Assembly (NCBI GenBank): GCA_023014485.1
Contig: JAJOZX010002360.1
Span: forward strand, 532,501 to 596,500
Reading direction: 5' to 3'
DNA from: Bathynomus jamesi
Lineage: Eukaryota; Arthropoda; Malacostraca; Isopoda; Cirolanidae
DNA: 64,000 nucleotides
The stretch's first letter is position 1; each line of letters opens with the position of its first letter. Position numbers and translations under genes: made by a program. Positions 11,321 to 20,066 of the stretch are shown here, piece after piece. The notes beneath the pieces are model-generated. The model saw only the letters and a list, made by a program, of their open reading frames with translations. It searched no databases and was not told the origin of the DNA.

Positions 11321-11328
<8 letters not shown>
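11118..11328 (+). mobile_element. 5S rRNA-derived SINE (SINE3-type), copy 1
   Basis: The head matches 5S rRNA: GATCAGCGAAGTTAAGCGAC corresponds to the box A region and AGTAGTTGGATGGGAGACCG (11191-11210) to box C of the internal pol III promoter. A tRNA T-arm-like stretch, GTGGTTCGGATCCCAC (11240-11255), follows, then a body with GGTCCCCTCCGTCATATGAC and a tail GGTTAAACAACCCC plus A-run. It is a retroposed pol III transcript, not a 5S gene, because the 5S part is diverged and fused to other modules. Confidence 0.88.
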
Positions 11329-11353
<25 letters not shown>

Positions 11354-11354
11354 T
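11329..11354. repeat. (TA)n microsatellite
   Basis: A short TA run lies between the SINE tail and the large palindrome. Confidence 0.9.
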
Positions 11355-11423
11355 AATATTTAGGAGAAATCCAATGACAAGGAGAAATGTAAATGCCATG
11401 AAAAGTCTTCTTTAATGCGCAAC

Positions 11424-11449
11424 GTTTCGAGCAATACGCTCATCTTCAG
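11424..11449 (-). other. Hammerhead-ribozyme-like motif (left arm)
   Basis: On the minus strand: CTGAAGA, a GAGC/GCTC stem with a five-base loop, then GAAAC. This resembles the CUGANGA ... GAAA core of hammerhead ribozymes reported in Penelope-like elements. Stem II is short and one U next to it is unpaired, so activity is doubtful. Confidence 0.4.
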
Positions 11450-11787
11450 GCTGTTTAATAACAATGTGAAATTAAAATCAATATTGAATGAAAAACAAAA
11501 CAGAAAATTTCTATAAACTATTCATACAGACAAATTTTAAAAGACTGAGAAAAGAGGGTTAAATTCTAAGTTATACAGATTTACATATAAAAATTAAGAA
11601 GCTATTTTTAAATACATATAGTAAATGTGAAATTAATACACTGGAAAAATTAATAGTACACTAACTAACCCTTTCACTGCAGTTTCCGAGGCTAACTAAT
11701 TTGAGCAGAGGCAAGACGGGAAAAACAAGAGATGGCGAGGGCGATTGGGGAAGGGGGGATTATAAGGAATTGGGGAAGGAGGAGGGA

Positions 11788-11930
11788 TCATAGCAAATTG
11801 AGGGGGACGGCAGATGAGTCAACATTTAGACTGGGGGACAATGTTTTAATGAAAAGCGATTCCAAAATTCTTAGTGAGTTGGGACAAGTATTACAACCAA
11901 GAATTTTAAAATTGTCTAAAGTGACATCAG
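11788..11930 (-). pseudogene. Penelope-like GIY-YIG endonuclease C-terminus (left arm)
   Basis: The segment ends with FKILGCNTCPNSLRILESLF and then a Pro-Ser-Leu-Asn tail. This fits the end of Penelope-like ORFs, where a R(I/V)LES(L/I)(F/Y)IK motif follows the GIY-YIG nuclease. The catalytic GIY and YIG residues lie upstream and are missing; the palindrome centre cuts them off. Confidence 0.6.
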
Positions 11931-11957
11931 TTTTACATTTTATGCTGTGTAAAACTG

Positions 11958-12097
11958 ATGTCACTTTAGACAATTTTAAAATTCTTGGTTGTAATACTTG
12001 TCCCAACTCGCTAAGAATTTTGGAATCGCTTTTCATTAAAACATTGTCCCCCAGTCTAAATGTTGACTCATCTGCCGTCCCCCTCAATTTGCTATGA
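11958..12097 (+). pseudogene. Penelope-like GIY-YIG endonuclease C-terminus (right arm)
   Basis: This is the mirror copy of the left-arm frame, with the same ILESLFIK signature and the same stop. A through-reading frame of 121 residues spans the palindrome centre on both strands, but its first half is antisense of the second and is not a real protein. Confidence 0.6.
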
Positions 12098-12449
12098 TCC
12101 CTCCTCCTTCCCCAATTCCTTATAATCCCCCCTTCCCCAATCGCCCTCGCCATCTCTTGTTTTTCCCGTCTTGCCTCTGCTCAAATTAGTTAGCCTCGGA
12201 AACTGCAGTGAAAGGTTAGTTAGTTTCATTATTCCAGTGTACTATTGTTAATTTTTCCAGTGTATTAATTTCACATTTACTATATGTATTTAAAAATAGC
12301 TTCTTAATTTTTATATGTAAATCTGTATAACAGAATTTAACCCTCTTTTCTCAGTCTTTTAAAATTTGTCTGTATGAATAGTTTATAGAAATTTTCTGTT
12401 TTGTTTTTCATTCAATATTGATTTTAATTTCACATTGTTATTAAACAGC

Positions 12450-12475
12450 CTGAAGATGAGCGTATTGCTCGAAAC
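12450..12475 (+). other. Hammerhead-ribozyme-like motif (right arm)
   Basis: CTGAAGA at 12450-12456, stem GAGC/GCTC, GAAAC at 12471-12475. Mirror of the left-arm motif. Confidence 0.4.
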
Positions 12476-12575
12476 GTTGCGCATTAAAGAAGACTTTTCA
12501 TGGCATTTACATTTCTCCTTGTCATTGGATTTCTCCTAAATATTAAATTGAAGCTCTGTAGAAGCAACCCGCATG

Positions 12576-12577
<2 letters not shown>

Positions 12578-12636
<59 letters not shown>
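12578..12636. repeat. (TA)n microsatellite
   Basis: A pure TA run abutting the unit that starts CACAGACCGTGCATGG. Confidence 0.95.
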
Positions 12637-12643
<7 letters not shown>

Positions 12644-13350
12644 GACCGTGCATGGAACAAGGAACTCTTCTGGGAAAATTAAATCCACTATAGTCCGAAA
12701 AAGTAGTGGTAAACAAGCGGTAGCTCGCTATAGCTCGCGACCGTTGTACAACTTGGCCCTCCGGGCGGGTAGCACTGTGACATATACTGCTATATACGCC
12801 ATTACTCCCATTACCCCCACCCCTCTCCCCCATTACCCCCGCACACAAAAGTAAAATACGCCATTACCCCCTCCCCCCCACACAAAAGTAAAAAACGCCA
12901 TGACCCCCACTCCCCCAATTACCCCACTACTACCGGGCGGGTAGCACTGTGACATATACTGCTACCCGCCGGTAGCAGTATATATATCGCAGTATAAATG
13001 TGAAGCTCAAGATTTTCACGGCTGCGTTCTATTCTGTAGTTTTATCGCGGTGCTGGGGCCTTCGGACCCAGTAACCGGTGACCTAGGACCGGGAAACTTG
13101 ACAGAGCACATCGTCAGTTCATGGGCTATCAGTTGGTGATGGTTGCAGAGTTTTCCGATGTGCCGTTTAGGCTGTCCACGGTTCCGAAGAAATCGGACAC
13201 ACACACAGACACATTTTAGCTCAATAGTATATTAGATGACAAACACTATACCAGCTATCTGCCAAACAGATAGGATCCAGCTTTGGGACAGGATCTAGAG
13301 CTTAAAGCAGCTTAATCCCACTATATTTAGAACCTCAATATAAGCAAGAA
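12637..13350 (+). repeat. Single-arm relative of the 50-kb palindrome, interrupted
   Basis: 12637-12715 (CACAGACCGTGCATGGAACA and following) and 13215-13345 (ACCAGCTATCTGCC, CCTCAATATAAGC) match the two ends of one arm of the palindrome at 50014-50557. Between them lies unrelated GC-richer sequence with a minisatellite and stem-loop. As at 50 kb, the outer end touches a (TA)n run. Confidence 0.65.
12762..12970. repeat. Minisatellite flanked by direct repeats and a stem-loop
   Basis: Units containing GCCATTACCCCC and CACACAAAAGTAAAA repeat three times. A 31-base direct repeat with CGGGCGGGTAGCACTGTGAC occurs on both sides (about 12762 and 12933). GGCGGGTAGCA (12936-12946) pairs with TGCTACCCGCC (12960-12970) to give an 11-bp hairpin. 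Confidence 0.7.
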
Positions 13351-13391
13351 ACTCGTTGCATTCACGTCGGATTGAATAAATCAAAGATCCA

Positions 13392-13468
13392 CGTTCTTTT
13401 CGTCCACAGATCTGACTTGAAGTCAGTGAAAGAACGCGACTTCAAGTTTTGGACGAAAAGAAAACTGC
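13392..13468. repeat. Short inverted repeat
   Basis: TTCTTTTCGTCCA and GACTTGAAGTC are mirrored by GACTTCAAG and TGGACGAAAAGAA. No coding content; a short foldback relic. Confidence 0.6.
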
Positions 13469-13499
13469 CTAATTAAAAGATCCGTTCTTTCTTCCATAA

Positions 13500-13860
13500 T
13501 ATAATCTATCTATTATATTATAAGAGAGCTGTCCGTCTGTCTGTCTGTCTGTCCGTCACACTCAGAAATTGTGTGAAAAAAATTCAGAAATTGTATTACG
13601 GGCGGCAATTTTTAAGCTCAAGATTTTCATGACTGTGTTCTTTTCTGTAGTTTAGCAATGGGGGAAGGATGGGGGATGGGTGGGATAATGGAGAGGGGAG
13701 GGGGTTAGCCCCCAAGTTGTATGAATGGGGATGAGGTTTTGGGAGATTCCAGATTCAGAAATGTTGACACAATGTGAAGCTCAAAATTTTCACGGCTGGG
13801 TTCTTTTTTTGTAGTTTAGCCTGTCTAACCGTCAGCGAAGCGGCGGGAACTGTACTAGTA
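13500..13860 (+). mobile_element. Helitron-like non-autonomous repeat, unit A (tentative)
   Basis: The unit starts near a run of CTGTCTGTC repeats and ends TGTACTAG next to TATATTA. CTAG ends and short T-flanked insertion are typical of Helitron 3' ends, but the required hairpin is not clear. It carries two copies of a 45-base motif (AAGCTCAAGATTTTCA ... TTCTTTTCTGTAGTTT) also present at 13000 and 14152. Confidence 0.4.
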
Positions 13861-14323
13861 TATTAGACTATAATAAACACCCAGGAATGTCTGTCAGTCT
13901 GTCACGCTCGAAAAGAGAAGAAGATTCTTGATATATATGGGCGATATTTGTATTTTAATGCATTAGAAAAAGGCGTAATGAATTCTACTTTTAATTATAA
14001 TTTTAAAAGTGTAAAAAATATTTGCTTTTGCGTTCAGCTTTGAGCCGAAATTTAATCTGCGGCTAAGTTCAAAAATTTACCAAATGAGTTCTTTTTACGC
14101 ACTTTCATACTGGTGCTGCAACCATTACAGAATAAACATTGTATCAAGATTTGTGAAGCTTAAGATTTTTATGGCTGCATTCTTTTCTATAGTTTTATTG
14201 ACTGAATAATTGACTTCCCGGTAACTGGGGGGGCCTGCGGCTCCCCAATTACTGAGGCCAAAGGCCCCAGCACCACGGGCGTAGCTAAATGGGCCCGTAG
14301 GGCCCACTTTAGCTAGTATATTA
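13861..14323 (+). mobile_element. Helitron-like non-autonomous repeat, unit B (tentative)
   Basis: A neighbour of unit A with the same layout: CTGTCAGTCTGTC near the start, the AAGCTTAAGATTTTTATGGC motif inside, and an end reading GGGCCCGTAGGGCCC ... TTAGCTAG next to TATATTA. The GGGCCC pair could form a 3' hairpin about ten bases before CTAG, which fits Helitrons better than unit A does. Confidence 0.4.
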
Positions 14324-14331
14324 TATTAGAC

Positions 14332-15018
14332 CAGTGTTTCTCAAACTGGGTCACAAGTCACAACCCCCCGGTCGTTGTTTGTTTACCCCAGTAGTAGTGA
14401 TTTGTGCGAAAAAAACTCCTTTCGTGAGTTTGTTTACACCTGTAAGAGGGTAAAGGTTCGCGCGACCTAAGACCCTGACACTAGTGGCGTAGCTGGAGGC
14501 GGGGCCGGGGGAGCGATCTCCCCCCACACCCCCAAGCCTCAGAAAGGATTTTGTCGAAAAATTTAAAAGTTGTATTTGTACTTAAAAGAAGAGCTCCAAT
14601 TAATTTGTACGTTTTTTCAATATGGTTGTTGTAGCCACATTATTTTTTTTTCATTGTTATGGTGGGCAGTATAATATATAATGTTGCAAATTTTCTGGTC
14701 CATTGTTACACAGAGTGCATTGTTTTTTTCCCTTGTGAATCATTCATTTTCTTTCATTTAATGGAAGTGTGTTCTGCTTTTGTATTGCATTACTGAATAC
14801 CGATGCGGGTGTGTTTATCATATATGTGTTCCCCGCACTTAGTAGATTCTTTGTATTGCCCGTAAATTGTTATGCTTCATGAGATAGATGATTGATAAAT
14901 GGTATCTTTATCACGCCCGTTTGTCCGAAAATTTGGGGCTTTGCCCCCTCCAAAAATTTCTAGCTACGCACCTGCCTGACAAGGGGGTCGTGGGGAAAAT
15001 CCGGTTAAAAAAACACTG
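14332..15018. mobile_element. hAT MITE with 8-bp target duplication, outer copy
   Basis: Ends CAGTGTTTCTCAAACTGG and CCGGTTAAAAAAACACTG are inverted. TATTAGAC is duplicated exactly at 14324-14331 and 15019-15026. Without its insert it is about 190 bases long and non-coding. Confidence 0.9.
14482..14974. mobile_element. hAT MITE nested in the preceding one
   Basis: Ends TAGTGGCGTAGCTGG and CTAGCTACGCACCTG are imperfect inverted repeats. CCTGACAC (14474-14481) and CCTGACAA (14975-14982) form a 7/8 target duplication. No reading frame. Confidence 0.8.
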
Positions 15019-15180
15019 TATTAGACTTTCTTCCCGCTGCTGTTAACCTAAAGGTCCTGGGTTCGAGTCTCAGCTCGGGCTACGGATTTCAGTGATTTAG
15101 GTTCCTCGATCTCTGAGGGGTTCCTTTGTTGGATACTGGGTCGAATCCCACGAAAAACTGTAGGTCCCCTCCGTCATATG

Positions 15181-16691
15181 CAGTGGCCGATTAATTGCCT
15201 GATAGCTCTCGGGCTGATTGATCCAAATGGGCCTATGGTTATGTTTGTTCATGCTCATTACTTTACCTATATGATTTTGATCCTGAGCAGTGAGCAGTTT
15301 TGCCAAACCCGCGGTTTACCCGCCCAATTGGGCTATTTCGAACTGCTTGCCGTGGCATAAAATATTCTTACCGCTACTTGTCTAAAATTGGGCTGCTTTT
15401 GAAACACGAAACCGCGGCAAGAGTTAGGAAACCTGACTGATTGGGTTTCCAAGTGCCAACTCTTGCCTGATTAATGTATTATATTGTTCTCGATCTTTGC
15501 AGTAATACGGACGCATTTTATCATTGTAAAACGTGAAAATTAGCAGAATGCCTAAGTGTAATTGGACTACATATAAAAAACATTACAATCCTGAGTGGGA
15601 AAGTGAACCAATATTAAAAGACTGGATACGGAGTTAACCTGGAGGTAGTATGAAGCTGGTTGCCGATATCGTAGCACATCTATTAGAGCACACCAATCAG
15701 ATCTTCTAAAGCATGCAAACTCAGATACCCACAAGAGAGATGCAGAAGGGAGGGGAAGCAATGCAGCAAGATTTCTGGCATCTGTACTTATGCAACATCA
15801 TCTACAAACCGTTATGAAATTGACCAAAAGGTAACTGATTTAAAACTATCAGTATGCATTATCTGTCACATTTCCATCAATGCTGTCGAATGTCGATCAT
15901 ATAGGAGTTGTATGCGCATGTGCAAAAAGTTGCAATTGCGGAAAAAATACACTCGGTAGCTTACAGCTTCATAGAACAAAGTGCAGTAATTTGATAAAAA
16001 ATGTACTTCGCCCAGAAATGAAACGCCATTTGATTGCTGATATTTCATATGCCCTTTACTCTCTCTCTCTATATAAGAAGTACCGTGCGTTGTTACGAAC
16101 AGGAAGGGGCAGAAACAAAGAAATGCAGATGTCCTAGCTTTCATCCTAGTGCTAGTATGATAAAGGCTATCAAAGACAGTTCATTGTACGATCATATTCA
16201 GCATTAGCATTCATAAATCATAATGCATATGTAATGTAATAAACCTATGTATTGATGCATTCAGTTTATTAAATAAATGCGTTTATTGTGCAGCTTATTT
16301 TCCTATAATTTTATTTATTTCTGAAAAATCTGTCACTAATTCTTACAAATAAATTAAAATAATGTTCTCACTGAATATGAAAACTTTATGCGCCCTGATG
16401 GGCCATAATAGCCCTTAGCGTGCCCACTTTAAAAAAATTTATGAAGTTATTGTGTTTTTATAATTTGGACTAATTTTAAGGTCTTTGCCGCACCTCGCGA
16501 GGACCATCCGCGGCGGGTAGGTAACTAAAGTTTTTGGCAACCCTGATCTTGAGTATGAAAATATAAGCCAGTATGTTCAACAAAGAAAGCATATATTCTG
16601 TATCAAGTTACAAGTAACGTGATAGAGTTCCTATGTTCCTTGGTGAGCCTGGGACTGCAGCCCCATCAGCCCCATGTCTAATCCGCCACTG
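15181..16691 (+). mobile_element. hAT element, internally decayed, inside a SINE
   Basis: Ends CAGTGGCCGATTA and TAATCCGCCACTG are inverted, and GTCATATG is duplicated at 15173-15180 and 16692-16699. At 1.5 kb it is shorter than autonomous hAT elements (2.5-5 kb) but keeps a transposase remnant. Confidence 0.9.
15548..16080 (+). pseudogene. hAT transposase N-terminal remnant (BED-like finger region)
   Basis: Over shifting frames one reads YKKHYNPEWESEPILKDWIR, LKHANSDTHKRDAEGRGSNA, then DLKLSVCIICHISINAV and LGSLQLHRTKCSNLIKNVL. This order fits the BED-type finger and start of the catalytic domain of the ZBED/SCAND3-like hAT branch. The frame breaks at several points and the DDE core and C-terminal dimerisation region are absent. 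Confidence 0.6.
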
Positions 16692-16871
16692 GTCATATGA
16701 CCTTAGATGTTACGAGGTTAAACAACCCTAATCAATCAATCACTATGCAACCCGTAGCTTCATCTAGGCCCTATCCCTTAGCGAGGTCCTTCACTCATGC
16801 CTGTTGAGGTTCCTGACTGTCTGCTACCTCCATCAAATCTTCTATGCATCTTCATGGCTCTCACCCGAGAC

Positions 16872-17277
16872 CAGTGGCGGATTATCACTGAGGCTATTGA
16901 GGCTGAAGCCTCAGGCACCCATGCTTGACGGCCCTCCAATCAACTGAGTTTCGATGATATAATTCGAGATTTCGCAAACTACTTTGATTAAATATGACAG
17001 AGTACACAAACTAACAAATTCCCTGTTTATTTTATGTTTTATAGGCCCTAAAGTAAAGTTTGTTTAATACTGTTTGGTTTTGGCAAACGGCAAAATACAG
17101 TGTGTTAAGGTTCTTTTAAGTTTGTTTCTCATTTAGCCTGAGCACCGTACATATAATTCGATAAATGTACTCTGTCCTGTACATGTACATGTTAATAAAA
17201 AGCTATAGAAAAGGGTCCCCATATCCTTCATTGTCCCAGGGCCCCCCCCGGCCCCGAGGTGTCTTAATCCGCCTCTG
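16872..17277. mobile_element. hAT MITE, family shared with 57 kb
   Basis: Ends CAGTGGCGGATTA and TTAATCCGCCTCTG are inverted, flanked by CCCGAGAC (16864-16871) and TCCGAGAC (17278-17285). The interior (GGCTGAAGCCTCAGGC, TACATGTACATG) is repeated in reverse at 57034-57255. Confidence 0.85.
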
Positions 17278-17457
17278 TCCGAGACCTACCTTGCGACTTT
17301 GCCCTTTGAAAAGACTGACATCAAAGCCTACTTAGTAAGCTTTGCTGAAGTTATTTAAGATCTGTTTTTCATCTGAGATTGAAAGTAATGATTACGTACA
17401 CTGATTAGATTTTGGGTAAAATCCTATTTTAATACGATTCATCGCACCCTGAAGAAG

Positions 17458-19875
17458 AAGTGCAGAACTTCTATGAGGACCTAGAGGAGGAGATAAGGAA
17501 AACACAAGAGAAGGATCTACTATTCGTTATGGGGGATTTCAACAGCAAGATTGGAGAGGACCGCAGAGGTTACGAGGAGCAGATGGGACCATTTGGAGTG
17601 GGAGTTAGAAACGAGAGAGGAGAAAGATTACTGGAATTCTGTCAGCAAAATCAACTTGTGGTGTCAAACACTAGGTTTTTCCGTAAATACAGCCGACGAT
17701 ACACATGGAATCACCCAGATCAAATACATAAGAGCTGTATAGACTTCATACTGGTGAGGAAAAGATGGGTTACATCAGTGAGAAATACCAAAGTGATGAG
17801 GGGAGCAGACTGGGACTCAGACCACGAAATGGTGCTGGCCAATATAAAAGTAAAATTTGCATCAGCGACACCTAGAATTAAGCAGGATAAATGTCCAAAA
17901 ATTGGAGGACCCATCCCTGAAAGAGGAGTACAAGAGAAGAATACAGTTCAAATTTGAAGTAATATTGAACATGGACGGCAGCGCAGAAGACGTGTGGCGG
18001 AGGGGAAGAGATGAGATAAAACATGAAGCAAGGGAGATATTCGGGACCAAGCGAAGGGCAAAGCAACAGTGGATGACCGAAGAGATATTGGAGATGTGCG
18101 ATGAACGGAGGGAGGCAAAGAGAAAACGAAACATAAATCCTACGGAAGCCAACACGAACAACTATAGAAGACTAGAACAGTAGAGTACATGTGTAGAGAA
18201 GCAAAGAGAAGATGGATCGAAGGGAAATGTGAGAGCAGCTTTAGAGCGGGAAACTCAAAAGAACTATACAAAACAGTGAAGAAAATAACGCGAAAATGGT
18301 CTGCAAATTCAATTGTTGTAAGAAACGAAAGGGGAGAGAAAACTGCGTTAGTAGAAGAAGTAAAACAAATATGGAAACGGTATTTCGAGAAGGTGTTTAC
18401 GGGAATGGAAGAGCAAGTAGATTTCAGGAATTTCCCAGAATTGGAAACGGAAGAGAGAAGAGAGGAAACCCCAAATATATTGGAGAGCGAAGTGAAATGG
18501 CACATTGCATCTCTACCATTAAATAAGTCCCCAGGAAGAGATAATATACCGGGAGAACTGTTGAAAGAAGGGGATGAGCCAATAGCCAAATGGTTAACCT
18601 CATTGATACAGAGTGCTAAATGGTGAACCGATTCCCGCAGATTGGTTGCATGGACTAATCATCCCAATTCATAAGAAAGGTGATTGTAACAGAATGCGAG
18701 AACTATAGGCCAGTGTGTTTATTATCACATGCCTACAAGATTCTGGCAAAGACCTTGCAATACAGAATGCGTACAAGAGAAGAGGAAGTGTTGTCGGAGG
18801 AACAGGCGGGGTTTAGGCAGGGCAGAGGAACGGCAGACCAAATATTCACATTGAGACAAATAGCGGAAAAGAGATGGGAATATAATAAGAATACGGTACA
18901 TATTGCGTATTTATAGATTTCAAACAGGCCTTCGACTCAGTCTGGAGAGAGGGGATGGTGCAGGTGCTGAGGAGGGAAGGATTCGAGAAGCAAATAATAG
19001 AACTAATACAACGATTGTACTCGAACACATCTGCAGCAGTAAGAAAGGGAAATATAACCACCGACACATTTCCAACAAAAAGAGGTGTGATCCAGGGCTG
19101 TCCGTTATCACCCCACCTATTTAATTTGTTTTTGGAAGCGGTAATGAGGGAGGCATTGCAGAATTACGAAGGATCCATCAAAATAGGAGGTGAAATCGGC
19201 ACGGACTTGAGGTATGCGGATGACATAGTGCTATTGGCGGAGACTAAAGAAGAGGCGGCTACAATGATAGAACGAGTGGAAGAAACATGCAACAAATACA
19301 ATCTGAAAATAAATGTAGCGAAAACCAAAATAATGAAAATAGGAAAAACAGATGAAGTAGTGGATCTACGCCTTGCAAACAGCGAAATTGAACAAGTACA
19401 TGAATTCAAATACCTGGGAGTTTACTTTACCAGTGACAACAACACTTATCGAGCAATGCGGGAGAGGATTAAACTGGGATATGCAGTAATGAATAAAATG
19501 GATAAAATCTGGAAAGACAACCACATCAGTATGAAACAAAATCAGATTATATGAATCCATAGTACTGCCAACAGTACTGTTCGGAGCTGAAAGTTGGATA
19601 ATGAGAGAGAAAGAGCGGAAAAAGTTAAATGCATTTGAGATGTACTGTTTGAGAAGGATTTGTGGGGCGGGATGGATGGACCGGGTGACCAATGAGGAGA
19701 TCAGGAATCGGACCAATGTCAAGATCCCAGTGAATAGCAAAGTCGAAGATATTCAGAGAAGATGGTTTGGGCATGTGGAGAGAATGAGGGAGGAGAGGTT
19801 GCCCAGAAGAGCCATGTACACAAGAGAGGATGGAACTAGACCGCGGGGACGCCCAAGAAGAACACGGTTGGCGAC
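17458..19875 (+). pseudogene. RTE LINE ORF2: APE endonuclease + reverse transcriptase
   Basis: The endonuclease C-terminal half shows MGDFNSKIG, then GVRNERGERLLEFCQ, SCIDFILV and DSDHEMV (the catalytic SDH). The reverse transcriptase shows KSPGRDNIPGELLK, DFKQAFDSVWREGM (motif A), GVIQGCPLSPHLFNLFLEAV (motif B) and LRYADDIVLLAE (motif C, YADD). The C-terminal part has SIVLPTVLFGAESW and GHVERMREERLPRRAM, typical of the RTE/BovB C-terminal region. The product copies its own RNA at an APE nick. Frames change near 17950, 18180, 18620, 18900 and 19553, so this copy cannot encode the enzyme. Confidence 0.88.
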
Positions 19876-19877
19876 TG

Positions 19878-19941
19878 CAGTGGCGGCTCGTGACTTTCAG
19901 TTATGGGGGTGCTGCCTCAGAAATTGCGAACAGTTGTGTCG

Positions 19942-20003
<62 letters not shown>

Positions 20004-20022
20004 AACTCAGAATGGTCCCTTT

Positions 20023-20066
<44 letters not shown>

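Larger units (their letters stand above)
11355..12544. mobile_element. 1.2-kb palindrome of two Penelope-like element 3' ends
   Basis: The sequence from 11355 is the near-exact reverse complement of that ending at 12544; arms are about 590 bases and the turn is near 11942. Each arm, read outward from the centre, encodes a GIY-YIG-like endonuclease C-terminus and then a 3' region with CTGAAGATGAG...GCTCGAAACGTTG, a sequence characteristic of Penelope-like retroelements. Two 5'-truncated copies are therefore joined head to head. Arms differ by only a few bases, so the event is recent or conversion keeps them alike. Confidence 0.75.
15027..16740 (+). mobile_element. tRNA-headed SINE split by a hAT element
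   Basis: The left part (15027-15180) has a tRNA-like 3' half with box B GGTTCGAGTCT, then the same body as the 5S SINEs (TCGAATCCCACG, GGTCCCCTCCGTCATATG). The right part (16692-16740) continues ACCTTAGATGTTACGAGG and TTAAACAACCC. Removing 15181-16691 and one GTCATATG rejoins the two halves exactly. The head differs from the 5S family although the body is shared. Confidence 0.75.

Noticed and set aside
11732..12153. Two identical 121-residue proteins on opposite strands
   Set aside because: They are a mirror effect of the palindrome; only the C-terminal part corresponds to a real protein family.
15030..15085. Functional tRNA gene
   Set aside because: Only the 3' half fits; no acceptor stem pairing or proper D-arm, and the sequence continues as a SINE body.
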